A program made the position numbers and the translations under genes. The notes under the pieces are model-generated. The model was not told the DNA's origin, searched no databases, and was given only the letters and a program-made list of their open reading frames with translations. Source: Pelethousia sp034933245 (GTDB taxonomy: Bacteria > Bacillota > Clostridia > Christensenellales > CAG-138). Taken from it: a stretch of DNA of 64,000 nt. Below are positions 50,017 through 58,911 of this stretch, one piece after another; position 1 is the stretch's first letter, and every line of letters starts with the position of its first letter. The stretch spans positions 21,099 to 85,098 of the forward strand of contig JAYFNX010000004.1 in the NCBI GenBank assembly GCA_034933245.1. Direction: 5' to 3'.

Positions 50017-50145
50017 AAAAAGTTGACATTAACGGCGGCCGTATGCGCTGCCTTCCTATTACAAACATTACTGATGCTGTATTAAACCTTGTGTGCGCAA
50101 AGTCTGGTTGCACAGCAGGGATACATAAAACCTGGAGGAAAGAAA

Positions 50146-51162
50146 ATGAACGGATTCATTGAGGAAGTTTCCACCCAAGGTAAGTTGATGAAAGATGGGA
50201 TCCAATACTACCGGGGTGAAGGGCGCAGGGCTATTGAAACCATTGCGGCAGCATACAAAGAGCGGGGATGCAACCAAATTATACTTTCGGGCATGGGCAG
50301 TTCGCTTTACGCAATGGATGCCGTACGGGGATATCTCACGGGGAAAGGAATCAAAACGCTGGCTTTCAGCGCTTTCGAACTTTCCAGGTTTCAGTTTAAC
50401 CATATAGATGAAAAGACCATGCTGGTGGCCATATCCCAATCTGGAAAATCCATGGAAGTAATTGAACTGGTGGAAAAGGCCCGCCCAATCGCCACGGTGG
50501 TAGGCATCTACAATATGGAAGGTTGCCCCTTAAGCCAAATGGCGGAATTCACGTTGCCGATTCGTGCCAATAAGGAAATCTCCATCACCAGCAAGACTTT
50601 CGAGCTTACCATGCTCATTCTCAACGTGCTGGCCCATACCCTTACCGGCGAACTTACCGAAGCGTTTTGGAAAGAGCTGGATGCTGTGGCGGCGTGGTCC
50701 TGCGACTGGCTTGCCAACTGGGAGAAAAATTCCAAGCCCCTGTATGATTTTGCCCAGGGAACGCTTCTATTTGATTTGTTGGCGAACAACGCCTCGCTAG
50801 CTACGGCCCGGCAGCTTTCATTGGCCTACCGGGAAGGCCTGCATAATTGCACCGCCGTATGGGAATGCGCGGATTATGCCCACGGCCAATTTCACAGTTC
50901 CAAGCTGGGCGATCAATATCTTGCCCAAATGTTTTTCCCGGTATTTGCGGATGGAACCAAAGAAATGAAGATGTACCAATATATTCTGGATCATGGCGGG
51001 CGGGTAATGCTTTACACGACCTCGGATGTTCCGGCAAGGGATCGGACCATGGTGGTTCGGCTTCCCAAATTCAGGGAATCCCTTATGCCTATGGTAGAAA
51101 GCATTGCGGCTGAAACGTTCTTGGGAATGCTGTTTGGTCCGGATTGGATAAAGGACCACTAA
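50146..51162 (+). CDS. SIS-domain sugar isomerase/deglycase-like protein (first copy)
   Basis: A 338-residue protein with two SIS (sugar isomerase) domains, related to the isomerase half of GlmS and to FrlB-type deglycases. The first SIS site is ILSGMGSSLYA and ISQSGKSMEVIELVEKA. The C-terminal part ECADYAHGQF corresponds in position to the GlmS loop that supplies the catalytic Lys/Glu/His. Likely substrates are amino-sugar phosphates or sugar-amine (Amadori-type) phosphates. GGAGGAAAG precedes ATG 50146. First gene of the cluster. It is only distantly similar to the second SIS protein downstream. Confidence 0.87.
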   Translation: MNGFIEEVSTQGKLMKDGIQYYRGEGRRAIETIAAAYKERGCNQIILSGMGSSLYAMDAVRGYLTGKGIKTLAFSAFELSRFQFNHIDEKTMLVAISQSGKSMEVIELVEKARPIATVVGIYNMEGCPLSQMAEFTLPIRANKEISITSKTFELTMLILNVLAHTLTGELTEAFWKELDAVAAWSCDWLANWEKNSKPLYDFAQGTLLFDLLANNASLATARQLSLAYREGLHNCTAVWECADYAHGQFHSSKLGDQYLAQMFFPVFADGTKEMKMYQYILDHGGRVMLYTTSDVPARDRTMVVRLPKFRESLMPMVESIAAETFLGMLFGPDWIKDH

Positions 51163-51180
51163 GGGAAAGGAGCGAGCAAT

Positions 51181-51903
51181 ATGATCATCGATGTTTCCAA
51201 TACGATCGGCAGGCATAAGATTAAGCCCGAAATTACAGCAGAGAGCCTTTTGGCCCAGATGGATGCGGATGGCATTGATATGGCCGTAGTGAACTGCTAT
51301 GCCGAATGTATCGATAACGAGTCCGTCCAGAAGGCCTTTGAAGCCCACCCCGACCGTTTTATCGGCCTCTACACCGTGAACCCTTGGCAAAAGGGTGCGG
51401 CGGCAGAACTGGAAGACGCCATTGCCGAACGCGGATTTAAGGGATTATATATGAACCCGTTGCGGCATGGCTATATGCTCTGCGAACATGCGGTATTCTA
51501 TCCCCTTTTGGAGGTTTGCCAAAAATATGGCGCCCCTGTTTGGTGCTACGGAGCGGCGGAAGTGTTCACAAGCCCCATTTTCTTTGATCAAATTGCGGCG
51601 GACTTTCCACAGGTGAACATCATTATGGGGCGGATGGGCCTTCAGTATGATAATGCGAGCGCCGTGGCCATTGCCAAGCGACGCACCAACATCTATCTGG
51701 AGACGTCCTCCAGCATGGATTTTAACGCGCACCGTGCGATTAAAACGGTTGGGATAGAGCGGGTCCTTTTAGGAACCGGAACGCCGGAGGCCGGGTATTT
51801 TTCCTTGGAGCTTCAGAAGGCGCGCAATGCTGCCAAGGGTTATGAAAACGGCGAAGCTAAAATCTTAGGGGAAAACGCAGCCCGGATTTTCCATATTCAA
51901 TAA
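51181..51903 (+). CDS. Amidohydrolase-fold protein lacking metal ligands
   Basis: A 240-residue TIM-barrel protein related to the amidohydrolase-2 family and to the next gene. Compared with that sister, every expected metal or catalytic ligand is replaced: the N-terminal block reads IDVSNTIG (no His), the second CYGAAEVF (His to Tyr), the third MGRMG (His to Arg) and the last LLGTGTPEAG (Asp to Gly). It should not be a metal hydrolase by itself. Possible roles are a structural partner of its sister or a ligand-binding protein. AAAGGAGCGAGCAAT precedes the ATG. No frameshift or stop, so it is maintained. Confidence 0.82.
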   Translation: MIIDVSNTIGRHKIKPEITAESLLAQMDADGIDMAVVNCYAECIDNESVQKAFEAHPDRFIGLYTVNPWQKGAAAELEDAIAERGFKGLYMNPLRHGYMLCEHAVFYPLLEVCQKYGAPVWCYGAAEVFTSPIFFDQIAADFPQVNIIMGRMGLQYDNASAVAIAKRRTNIYLETSSSMDFNAHRAIKTVGIERVLLGTGTPEAGYFSLELQKARNAAKGYENGEAKILGENAARIFHIQ

Positions 51904-51927
51904 GCGTGCAAGCAGGAGGTGTGACGG

Positions 51928-52647
51928 ATGATCGTCGATATGTTGGCCCATATAGGCATCAAAAAGGGCGAAAATTATAAAGTGGAATCCCTTCTGGAGA
52001 TCATGGATAAGACCGGCGTGGAAAAGTGCATGATATGCTCCCAGTTGGAGACGGTGGATAACGATTATATTTACGATTGCTGCAAACGGTATCCGGACAG
52101 GGTGGTCGGTTTTGCCGTCATCAATCCATGGGATATAGACGGCGAGGCGGAAGTGGAGAAGTGCTTCCGGGATTATGGCTTCTATGGCCTCAAGATGAAC
52201 GCCATCCGATTTGGTTATAGCGCGGACAGGCACAGTATTCTGGACCCTTATTTTAACCTGTGCAAAGCATATGGCAAATGCGTGGTGGCCCATGGCCAGT
52301 CCGACATGTTTTCCATTCCGGACAAATGGGGGGAAATGGCCAGAACCTATCCCACGGTTCCGGTGGTTCTCTACCATATGGGCGTGCCCCTCATGTATGA
52401 GCGGGCTTGTGAACTGGCGCGGGATATTCCCAATTTCTATCTGAGCACCTGCGGCGCTTATGTGCCGGTGATGCGCATGGCCTATGAGGTAGCGGGCCCG
52501 GAAAAGATCCTGTTCTCTTCGGATGCACCCTTTGGGGATATGGGCCAGGAGATTGCAAAAGTGCAATACATTGCGGGTTCCCCGGCCGATGCAGAAAAGA
52601 TGCTGGGGAAAAACGCGGCAAATATGCTTGGCATCGCATACCGCTAA
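51928..52647 (+). CDS. Amidohydrolase-2-family metal-dependent hydrolase
   Basis: A 239-residue TIM-barrel protein, same length as the preceding gene and clearly its paralogue (shared GFYGLKMN/GFKGLYMN and VINPW/TVNPW blocks). It keeps candidate ligands: His in DMLAHIG, His in VAHGQSDMF, His in LYHMGVP and Asp in LFSSDAPFGD. The amidohydrolase-2 family includes decarboxylases, amidases and lactonases, so the reaction is open; deacylation or ring opening of a sugar derivative would fit the cluster. AGGAGGTGTGACGG is the ribosome site. The usual DxHxH start is reduced to DxxxH. Confidence 0.84.
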   Translation: MIVDMLAHIGIKKGENYKVESLLEIMDKTGVEKCMICSQLETVDNDYIYDCCKRYPDRVVGFAVINPWDIDGEAEVEKCFRDYGFYGLKMNAIRFGYSADRHSILDPYFNLCKAYGKCVVAHGQSDMFSIPDKWGEMARTYPTVPVVLYHMGVPLMYERACELARDIPNFYLSTCGAYVPVMRMAYEVAGPEKILFSSDAPFGDMGQEIAKVQYIAGSPADAEKMLGKNAANMLGIAYR

Positions 52648-52681
52648 GCATCCCCGCCCTATGGGCAAAAGGAGGCAAACC

Positions 52682-53752
52682 GTGCAGAGCATTATGTGGG
52701 ACTATATTGCGGAAGAAAAGGCAGTGCTGGAGGCGATTTTGCAGGATATATCCATGGCAAAAAGCCTGGCGGCAGTGAATAAGGGGACGGAGGCCATCTA
52801 CTTTGTATGCCATGGCAGTTCCTACAATGCGGCTACGGCTACAGCCGCCTTTATCAGCCGGGTTTCAGGCTTGCGCGCTTATGCTTATACGCCCGCCAAT
52901 CTTCTCTATAACGGGGAGGCTTTGCTTCGGGAAAAACGGGATACAACCATCGTTGTTCCCATCAGCCAGACAGGCACGAGCCGAGGCGCTATACAGGCGC
53001 TTCAATGGGCAAAGCAGGAAGGCTTCAAGATTCTCAGCATCACGGATGTGGCGGGTTCCCCCATCGATACTTTGAGCGACGCTACCATTTTCCTCGGCTG
53101 CGGCGAAGAGAACAGCAACGCGAAAACCAAGGGATACAGCGCAAGCCTGCTGCAGCTCTTACGCTTGGGAATCGAGCTGGGGATACGAAACGGAACGATT
53201 GACAGAACATTATATAATGAGATTACGCAGGAGCTTCGGACCCAGGTGGAAGAGCTGGATGCGATCCGGCAAAAGGCCATAAAATGGTGCCAGACCATGG
53301 GACTGGGGAAGGGGATTCGCAACCTCTATGTGCTGGGCTATAGCATGAACTTTGGAACGGCCATGGAAGGGCAGCTTAAGCTGATGGAAACCATGTGCAT
53401 GCCCACCATGTTCAACGATTTGGAGGAGTTTTCACACGGAATGCATCGGGCAATTGGCCCGGAAAGCACCGTTCTCATGCTGCATACGCCCCATAAGCTG
53501 GGCTGCCTGGCGCAGGATACTTATCGCTATTTGCAAGGGAAGGCAGGGCAGGTTGTTATGCTAAGCGCCTCCGGCGAGGAGGCGGAGGACAGCCATATTT
53601 TTTCCGTAAACTGGTTTCCGCATACGGAATCGCTGCTGCTGCTAACCTTGGCTATCCAGGTCCTTTCCACTTGGATTCCGGAATATAACGGCAAAGACCC
53701 CAATGGACACGCCAACAACGACTATACGGACTTCGTACACACCAGAATATAA
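52682..53752 (+). CDS. SIS-domain sugar isomerase/deglycase-like protein (second copy)
   Basis: A 356-residue two-SIS-domain protein of the GlmS-isomerase/FrlB group. Motifs: YFVCHGSSYNAATATAAFI, VPISQTGTSRGAIQAL, and NDLEEFSHGMHRAIGPES, the counterpart of the catalytic GlmS/FrlB loop. Translation probably starts at GTG 52682, since AAAGGAGG is 6 bases upstream; an ATG follows 12 bases later. Two such proteins in one operon suggest two steps (for instance isomerisation and deglycation) or a heteromer. A short gap with GGAACACAAAAG follows before the PTS genes. Confidence 0.88.
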   Translation: MQSIMWDYIAEEKAVLEAILQDISMAKSLAAVNKGTEAIYFVCHGSSYNAATATAAFISRVSGLRAYAYTPANLLYNGEALLREKRDTTIVVPISQTGTSRGAIQALQWAKQEGFKILSITDVAGSPIDTLSDATIFLGCGEENSNAKTKGYSASLLQLLRLGIELGIRNGTIDRTLYNEITQELRTQVEELDAIRQKAIKWCQTMGLGKGIRNLYVLGYSMNFGTAMEGQLKLMETMCMPTMFNDLEEFSHGMHRAIGPESTVLMLHTPHKLGCLAQDTYRYLQGKAGQVVMLSASGEEAEDSHIFSVNWFPHTESLLLLTLAIQVLSTWIPEYNGKDPNGHANNDYTDFVHTRI

Positions 53753-53832
53753 AAAGATCGGGAACACAAAAGTCTTATCAGGCACAATCTCATAAATCAT
53801 CATTTATTTTTAAGAAGGAGGAACCAGCAATC

Positions 53833-55122
53833 ATGAGCAAAATGAGCAAGTTTGAAGCGCGTATGGACAAGATCGGCCAATGGATTGAGCGGAAGATTGC
53901 GCCGCCCCTTGTCAAAATGGGAAATCAACGGCATTTTGCGGCCATCCGGGCTGCCCTGATCCGAACCATTCCCCTCATCATCGTAGGGTCCATCCCCCTG
54001 ATTCTCACCAACCTGCCTGTGAAGGCCTGGGCGGACGCCATGGCCCCCCTCAACGAAAAGTTCAATGTCCTCTATGCCATGACCTTTGGCTTCACCACAC
54101 TCTGGCTGGCTATTTCACTGGGATCGGAACTGGCAAAAATGTACGAGGAGCAGGATCCCACCATGGTCAGCATCATTACCGTGTGCAGCTATCTGATCAC
54201 CGTGGAGCCCATAGACCTGTCCACCGGCACCTTAGGAACTGGCGGCTTATCGGCAAAAGGTATGTTCGCCCTGTTTATCGTGGCGATTATCGTGGTGGAG
54301 TTTATGCATTATGCTTATACGCATAATATCATCATCCGCCTGCCCAAGGGCGTTCCCTCCAATATTGCCCAGAGCTTTGCCTCCCTGTTACCCATGGGCA
54401 TTCTGTTCGTATTCTTCTGGGTCGTTCGGGTTATCCTGGGCTTTGATGTAAGCGCGCTCATCGGCGCGATCATCTCTCCCATCATTACCGCTTCCGACAC
54501 CTGGTACGCCGCATTCATCTGCGTATTGTTCCTACAGCTGCTTTGGTTTGTAGGCATCCATGGCGGTTCTTTCACCGTATGGGGCGTTATGTATCCCTTC
54601 CTGCTGACCAACATTGCAGAAAACGCAACCGCTGCGGCAGCCCATCAGGCTATCCCTCATATCATCACGGAGCCCTTCTTCTACACTTGGACCATGATTG
54701 GCGGCGTTGGCATCACCTTGCCTCTCGTATTCCTTTGGCTGCGCTCCAAATCCGTCACACTCAGAGAGGTTTCCAGGGTTTCCTTGATTCCGGGCATCTT
54801 CTGCATCAACGAACCGGTTATGTTCGGCTCTCCTATTGTACTTAACCCGCTGATGTTCCTGCCGTTCGTGTTTGGAACTTCGCTGCTGGGCACCATGTAT
54901 GGCTTCATCCTTACCAAGCTTGGCTGGGTAAGCGCCGCCTATATCCAGATTCCCTGGACGACCCCGCCGCTGATTCAGCCCTTCCTGGCCACAGGCGGCG
55001 ACTGGCGAGCCGTGGTTGCGCAGGCGATCCTTATCGTGATCATGGGCTTTATCTGGTATCCATTTGCAAAGCTGTGGGAAAAACGGATGCTGGAGATGGA
55101 ACAGGCTGGCGAAACGGAATAG
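53833..55122 (+). CDS. PTS transporter subunit IIC, lactose/cellobiose (Lac) family
   Basis: A 429-residue membrane permease with eight to ten helices. The opening (FEARMDKIGQWIERKIAPPLVKMGNQRHFAAIRAALIRTIPLIIVGSIPLI) is the classic CelB start, with later FCINEPVMFGSPIVLNPLMFLPF and WTTPPLIQPFLATGGDWRA. It moves the sugar through the membrane while IIB phosphorylates it. Lac-family IIC proteins handle cellobiose, chitobiose, lactose and related disaccharides. AAGAAGGAGGAACC precedes the ATG. IIB and IIA follow as separate genes. Confidence 0.96.
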   Translation: MSKMSKFEARMDKIGQWIERKIAPPLVKMGNQRHFAAIRAALIRTIPLIIVGSIPLILTNLPVKAWADAMAPLNEKFNVLYAMTFGFTTLWLAISLGSELAKMYEEQDPTMVSIITVCSYLITVEPIDLSTGTLGTGGLSAKGMFALFIVAIIVVEFMHYAYTHNIIIRLPKGVPSNIAQSFASLLPMGILFVFFWVVRVILGFDVSALIGAIISPIITASDTWYAAFICVLFLQLLWFVGIHGGSFTVWGVMYPFLLTNIAENATAAAAHQAIPHIITEPFFYTWTMIGGVGITLPLVFLWLRSKSVTLREVSRVSLIPGIFCINEPVMFGSPIVLNPLMFLPFVFGTSLLGTMYGFILTKLGWVSAAYIQIPWTTPPLIQPFLATGGDWRAVVAQAILIVIMGFIWYPFAKLWEKRMLEMEQAGETE

Positions 55123-55170
55123 AACCCTTGCTAGCATACCGATTTGCCTGATATAATCTCCATAACCATA

Positions 55171-55202
55171 GTCCCGAGGACCGTCATACCGGCCCTCGGG
55201 AC
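55171..55202 (+). other. Intercistronic hairpin between IIC and IIB genes
   Basis: GTCCCGAGG (55171-55179) pairs with CCTCGGGAC (55194-55202) with further CCG/CGG pairing inside. No T run follows. Probably protects the upstream mRNA end or limits read-through so that IIC and the soluble subunits are made in different amounts. Confidence 0.7.
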
Positions 55203-55224
55203 TGAAACAAAGGGAGGTACAGCC

Positions 55225-55554
55225 ATGAAAAAACTTAGAGCGGTTATTCTGTGTGCATCCGCCATGTCTTCCGGATTTATTGTGGAGGAGCTAAAAAAGA
55301 TAGCGCCCGAAAACGGCGTGGAGATTCAAGTGGAATGCTTCGCCAGTTTACGGTATCGCTATTATGACTACAGCAAGGTGGACCTCGTGATGCTGGCGCC
55401 CCAGGTGAAAGGGCAGCAATCCGATATCCGCAAGTATTTGGACGAAAAGGGCTTTGCAGCATTGCCCATCATGCTGATCCCCATGCGGGATTATGGTCTG
55501 ATGCGCGGCAAGCCAATCCTGGAGCTTGCCCTGAAAACAGTTGAGCTTAGTTGA
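55225..55554 (+). CDS. PTS transporter subunit IIB, lactose/cellobiose family
   Basis: A 109-residue cytoplasmic phosphocarrier. The active-site Cys is C10 in VILCASAMSSGFIVEELKK, a variant of the usual CxAGMSTS loop. DLVMLAPQVKGQQSDIRKYL is the conserved second block. It takes phosphate from IIA and passes it to the incoming sugar at IIC. AAAGGGAGG lies about 8 bases before ATG 55225; an in-frame extension upstream runs through the hairpin and is rejected. Confidence 0.94.
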   Translation: MKKLRAVILCASAMSSGFIVEELKKIAPENGVEIQVECFASLRYRYYDYSKVDLVMLAPQVKGQQSDIRKYLDEKGFAALPIMLIPMRDYGLMRGKPILELALKTVELS

Positions 55555-55626
55555 CGACAAAAGGGGATATAGCCGAAAAAAGGCGCCGTGGTAAAACACA
55601 CGGATACGTGACAAGGAGAGATATCC

Positions 55627-55944
55627 ATGAAAATGACCCTGGAGCAAGTGAACACCATTTGCATGGAAATGATCAGCAATGCCGGAGAGGGCCGCGCCCT
55701 TGTATATGAAGCATTAGACGCTGTCAATGCAAAGGATTATACCGCCGCGGCCGCAAAGCTGACCGAGGCGGAGGAGCATTTGGCGGAAGCGCACCGCATA
55801 CAATTTGAGGAGCTTATGGCGCCGCAGAGCGATGGAACGGAGCTCGCTTTTTCCATGCTGCTCCTACACGCCATGGATCTTACCATGGTTGCCACTTCGG
55901 AACACGATATGCTTAAGAGCATCGTTACGGCTCATTTGCAATAG
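55627..55944 (+). CDS. PTS transporter subunit IIA, lactose/cellobiose family
   Basis: A 105-residue all-helical protein that trimerises. H81 in LLLHAMDLTM is the phospho-acceptor expected from the family motif HAQDHLM; the second His of that motif is replaced by Thr here. D84, the trimer metal ligand, is kept. The N-terminal block MISNAGEGRALVYEALDAVNAKDYTAA is typical. It accepts phosphate from HPr and gives it to IIB. AAGGAGAG precedes the ATG. Confidence 0.94.
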   Translation: MKMTLEQVNTICMEMISNAGEGRALVYEALDAVNAKDYTAAAAKLTEAEEHLAEAHRIQFEELMAPQSDGTELAFSMLLLHAMDLTMVATSEHDMLKSIVTAHLQ

Positions 55945-55965
55945 AAGGTTCGGAGGATATGCATC

Positions 55966-56214
55966 ATGAAACAGATCGAGGTAACCGTGCCCTTTAAAGA
56001 GGGCCTGCACGCACGCCCCGCAGTGAAGCTCATCAAGCTGGTGGGCGGTTTCAAAGCTGCGGTTACAATCTTCAAAGGCGAAAAGGAGATAAATGCCGGC
56101 AGCATCACATCGGTTCTGGCGGGCGGCATAATGTGTGGCGACCGGATTTTATTAAAGATAGACGGCCCTGACGAAGAGATGGCGGCGGTTGCCCTGGAGA
56201 CATACTTTCAGTAG
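55966..56214 (+). CDS. HPr-family phosphocarrier dedicated to the PTS cluster
   Basis: An 82-residue HPr. H15 in GLHARPA is the phospho-acceptor. S46 (NAGSITSVL) is also at the canonical place, so control by HPr kinase is possible, and this is not a Crh-type protein (which lacks H15). The block around Ser46 differs from the usual KSIMGVM. Most Firmicutes have a single ptsHI locus; finding HPr within a sugar operon implies either the cell's only copy or a dedicated one. It starts 21 bases after IIA. Confidence 0.93.
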   Translation: MKQIEVTVPFKEGLHARPAVKLIKLVGGFKAAVTIFKGEKEINAGSITSVLAGGIMCGDRILLKIDGPDEEMAAVALETYFQ

Positions 56215-56283
56215 GCGCTGCGGCCCGTGGAGCATAAAGGCGGGATCAGCTCCCGCCCTTTTTTGTCCGGAAAGGAAGAAACA

Positions 56284-58008
56284 ATGAAAATGTTTAAGGG
56301 AAATGGCTGCGCGGAAGGGTCGGCTATGGGCACAGCCTTGGTGAAGACCTCCTATGAACCCGTTTATACCATGGACCAGGTGGAGGACACGGAGGCGGAG
56401 CTCGCTTTTTTGGACGAAAGTATGGCCGCCCTGCGCGAAAAACTCCAAAAGCTTTATGCGCGCACGCTTAGCCAGTCTGGCGAAGAGGCGGCGGAATTGA
56501 TAGAATCCTACGAGATGATTCTGCTGGACAAAGCCTTTTTTGATGGCGTTCGATCCCGGATCCATGGGGATAAACGCAATTGTAAAATGGCCATTAAGCT
56601 AGAATGCGAACAATGCCGCGCATCCTTTATGGCCATTGACGACCCTTACCTGCGGGAGCGGTTTTCGGATATCGAGGACGTTTGCTTCAAGCTGGTTATG
56701 CAATGCGACCATGCAGCGGATGCCCTGGCCGACATAACGCTGACCCGGCCCACCATCCTTTTGGCGGACACGCTGACGCCCATGGATACGGTTAAGCTGG
56801 ACAAGGCGTTTTTGGCCGGCTTTATTGTGGAACGGGGTGGCGCCACCTCCCACGCGGTAATTTTGGCAAAAACTTTGGGCATTCCCGCCATCGTAGGCGT
56901 GGAGGGCATCTGTGCGCAGGCAACAAGCGGGAGCCGCGTGCTGATGAGCGGGGATACGGGGGAGATCATCCTGGATGGAGATAAGGAAGCGGAGGCGCGG
57001 TTTACCCAAATGATTCTTGCCGCCGCTGCAGAAAAGGAAAAATATAACCGGGAACCGGCCGGCCCCGCTTACACCCAGGATGGCGTGCATGTGCAGCTGG
57101 CCGTGAACAGCGGGGACGCGGCAACCGCCGCCTTGCTGGATCCAACGGCTTGCGACGGGGTTGGATTGTTCCGCACGGAATTTTTATATATGGCCCATAG
57201 CGACTATCCCTCGGAAGAGACGCAGTTCCAAGCCTATAAGGCGGCGGCTGAAAAAATGCAGGGAAAGCCTGTGATTATCCGCACCCTGGACATTGGCGGG
57301 GATAAGGCGCTGGATTATATGGGGTTGGAACCGGAGGAAAATCCTTTTTTGGGCTACCGGGCCATCCGCATTTGCCTGGATAGGCCTGCCATGTTTATGA
57401 CGCAACTGCGGGCCATTCTGCGGGCATCGGCCTTTGGGAAAATCAAGCTGATGTTTCCCATGATTATTTCGCTGGAAGAATTGCGCAAAAGCAAGGAATA
57501 TCTGGAAACCTGCAAAGCGCAGCTACGCATGGAGCATGCGGCGTTTGACGAAAACTTGGCCGTGGGCATTATGGTGGAGACCCCCGCGGCGGTTTTTATG
57601 GCGGCGCAACTGGCGCAAGAGGTGGATTTTATGAGCGTTGGCACCAACGACCTGACGCAATATATCACGGTGGCGGATCGGGGAAATGCGCGCGTTCAAA
57701 CCCTGTATGACCCTCTCCATCCGGCTGTGCTCCGCGCTTTATACCAAATTGGCGAGGCGGCTTGCGAGAAGGGGATAGAACTGGGCGTTTGCGGAGAAAC
57801 CGCCTCCATGAAAAAGATGATCCCGTTTTTGCTGGGCGTGGGCGTGCGGGAATTGAGCGTGGCCTCCGGGGCGCTGGGGAGCGTCCGGTATCTGGTGCGC
57901 CGCCTTTCCGTCCAGCGATGCAAAGAGGCGGCGGATGCCGGCTTACGATGCGCCACGTCCGATCAGGCCCAGGCCATTCTGGAAGAACTTGTAGCCGGGG
58001 CCGAATAA
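56284..58008 (+). CDS. ptsI: PTS Enzyme I (phosphoenolpyruvate-protein phosphotransferase)
   Basis: A 574-residue Enzyme I, the PEP-dependent first step of the PTS. The phospho-His is in ERGGATSHAVILAKTLGIPAIVG (about residue 190). The PEP-binding barrel includes GLFRTEFLYM, GGDKALDYMGLEPEENPFLGYRAIR, SVGTNDLTQY and the catalytic GVCGETAS (Cys about 503). AAAGGAAGAAACA precedes ATG 56284. Standard length is about 570-575. It directly follows its HPr, so the operon encodes a full PEP-to-sugar relay. Confidence 0.96.
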   Translation: MKMFKGNGCAEGSAMGTALVKTSYEPVYTMDQVEDTEAELAFLDESMAALREKLQKLYARTLSQSGEEAAELIESYEMILLDKAFFDGVRSRIHGDKRNCKMAIKLECEQCRASFMAIDDPYLRERFSDIEDVCFKLVMQCDHAADALADITLTRPTILLADTLTPMDTVKLDKAFLAGFIVERGGATSHAVILAKTLGIPAIVGVEGICAQATSGSRVLMSGDTGEIILDGDKEAEARFTQMILAAAAEKEKYNREPAGPAYTQDGVHVQLAVNSGDAATAALLDPTACDGVGLFRTEFLYMAHSDYPSEETQFQAYKAAAEKMQGKPVIIRTLDIGGDKALDYMGLEPEENPFLGYRAIRICLDRPAMFMTQLRAILRASAFGKIKLMFPMIISLEELRKSKEYLETCKAQLRMEHAAFDENLAVGIMVETPAAVFMAAQLAQEVDFMSVGTNDLTQYITVADRGNARVQTLYDPLHPAVLRALYQIGEAACEKGIELGVCGETASMKKMIPFLLGVGVRELSVASGALGSVRYLVRRLSVQRCKEAADAGLRCATSDQAQAILEELVAGAE

Positions 58009-58019
58009 GGGGGTGCGGG

Positions 58020-58871
58020 ATGGCTGATTTTGAAGCTGTGGAATTGATTATGCTGGATATAGATGGAACGCTTGTGGACACACCCCGGCAACGGGCGTTG
58101 CCACGAGAGACGGCGGATGTGCTGACTCGCGTAATGAAAAAGGACATACGGGTGGGGCTTGCCTCGGGCCGCAATTACGGCCATATCATGGCCCACATGG
58201 GCGCCCTCGGTTTAAACGGGCCTTTTGTATGCAGCAACGGCGCGTATGTCGTGGCTGGAGAAACGGTCTTATATGAATCCAGCCTCGGCCAACCGGTTCG
58301 CCGCTATGCCTATTCCATCGCAGAGAAAATTGGCTGTCTGGCGGAGTTTTCCGCGCCGTCCAAGCTGTTCGTTTACCGTACGCCCGGCGGCTATGCGGGC
58401 CCTGCATTTGCCGCGAATGAGGATGGGGCATGCCTGATTCCGCTGGATGGAAGCATGGCAAACTTCCAGCAAGTTTTGGATGAGCCGGTGGATAAAATAA
58501 CCTTTGCGGTGGATACGCGGGAAAAGGCCGCCCGCCTTCGGGCTGCCCTGCAGGACTGGAATGCCGCCGCTTCGGAGCCTCTTTCCATAACCGCTTCCTT
58601 CTGGTTTGCCATCGAAGTCACCAACCAAGGCGTGAATAAGGGGCGGGGCCTTCAGATTGCCCTGGAGAAACTGCAGATCTCCCCGAACCGGGTTATGGCT
58701 TTTGGAGATGGGGATAACGATACCCAAATGCTGCAGTCCGTGGGTATTTCCTTTGCCATGGGAAATGCCTCCCGGGCGGCAAAAGCGGCGGCTATGTATG
58801 CGGCGCCCAGCGTGGCGGAAAACGGCGTGTGCGCCGTGCTTAAACAGTATATTCTGGGAGAATCGCGCTGA
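58020..58871 (+). CDS. Cof-type HAD-IIB sugar-phosphate phosphatase
   Basis: A 283-residue HAD hydrolase with a C2 cap. Motif I is MLDIDGTLVDT, motif II is LASGRN, the motif III Lys is in NKGRGL, and motif IV is AFGDGDNDTQML. The family dephosphorylates sugar phosphates and similar metabolites. It starts 12 bases after ptsI with GGGTGCGGG upstream. In this cluster it could relieve sugar-phosphate stress or release a free sugar product; this is inference. Confidence 0.9.
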   Translation: MADFEAVELIMLDIDGTLVDTPRQRALPRETADVLTRVMKKDIRVGLASGRNYGHIMAHMGALGLNGPFVCSNGAYVVAGETVLYESSLGQPVRRYAYSIAEKIGCLAEFSAPSKLFVYRTPGGYAGPAFAANEDGACLIPLDGSMANFQQVLDEPVDKITFAVDTREKAARLRAALQDWNAAASEPLSITASFWFAIEVTNQGVNKGRGLQIALEKLQISPNRVMAFGDGDNDTQMLQSVGISFAMGNASRAAKAAAMYAAPSVAENGVCAVLKQYILGESR

Positions 58872-58911
58872 GAAAGCGCCCCAGATGGTGAAGTGGGAGG
58901 AAGATGATCCT

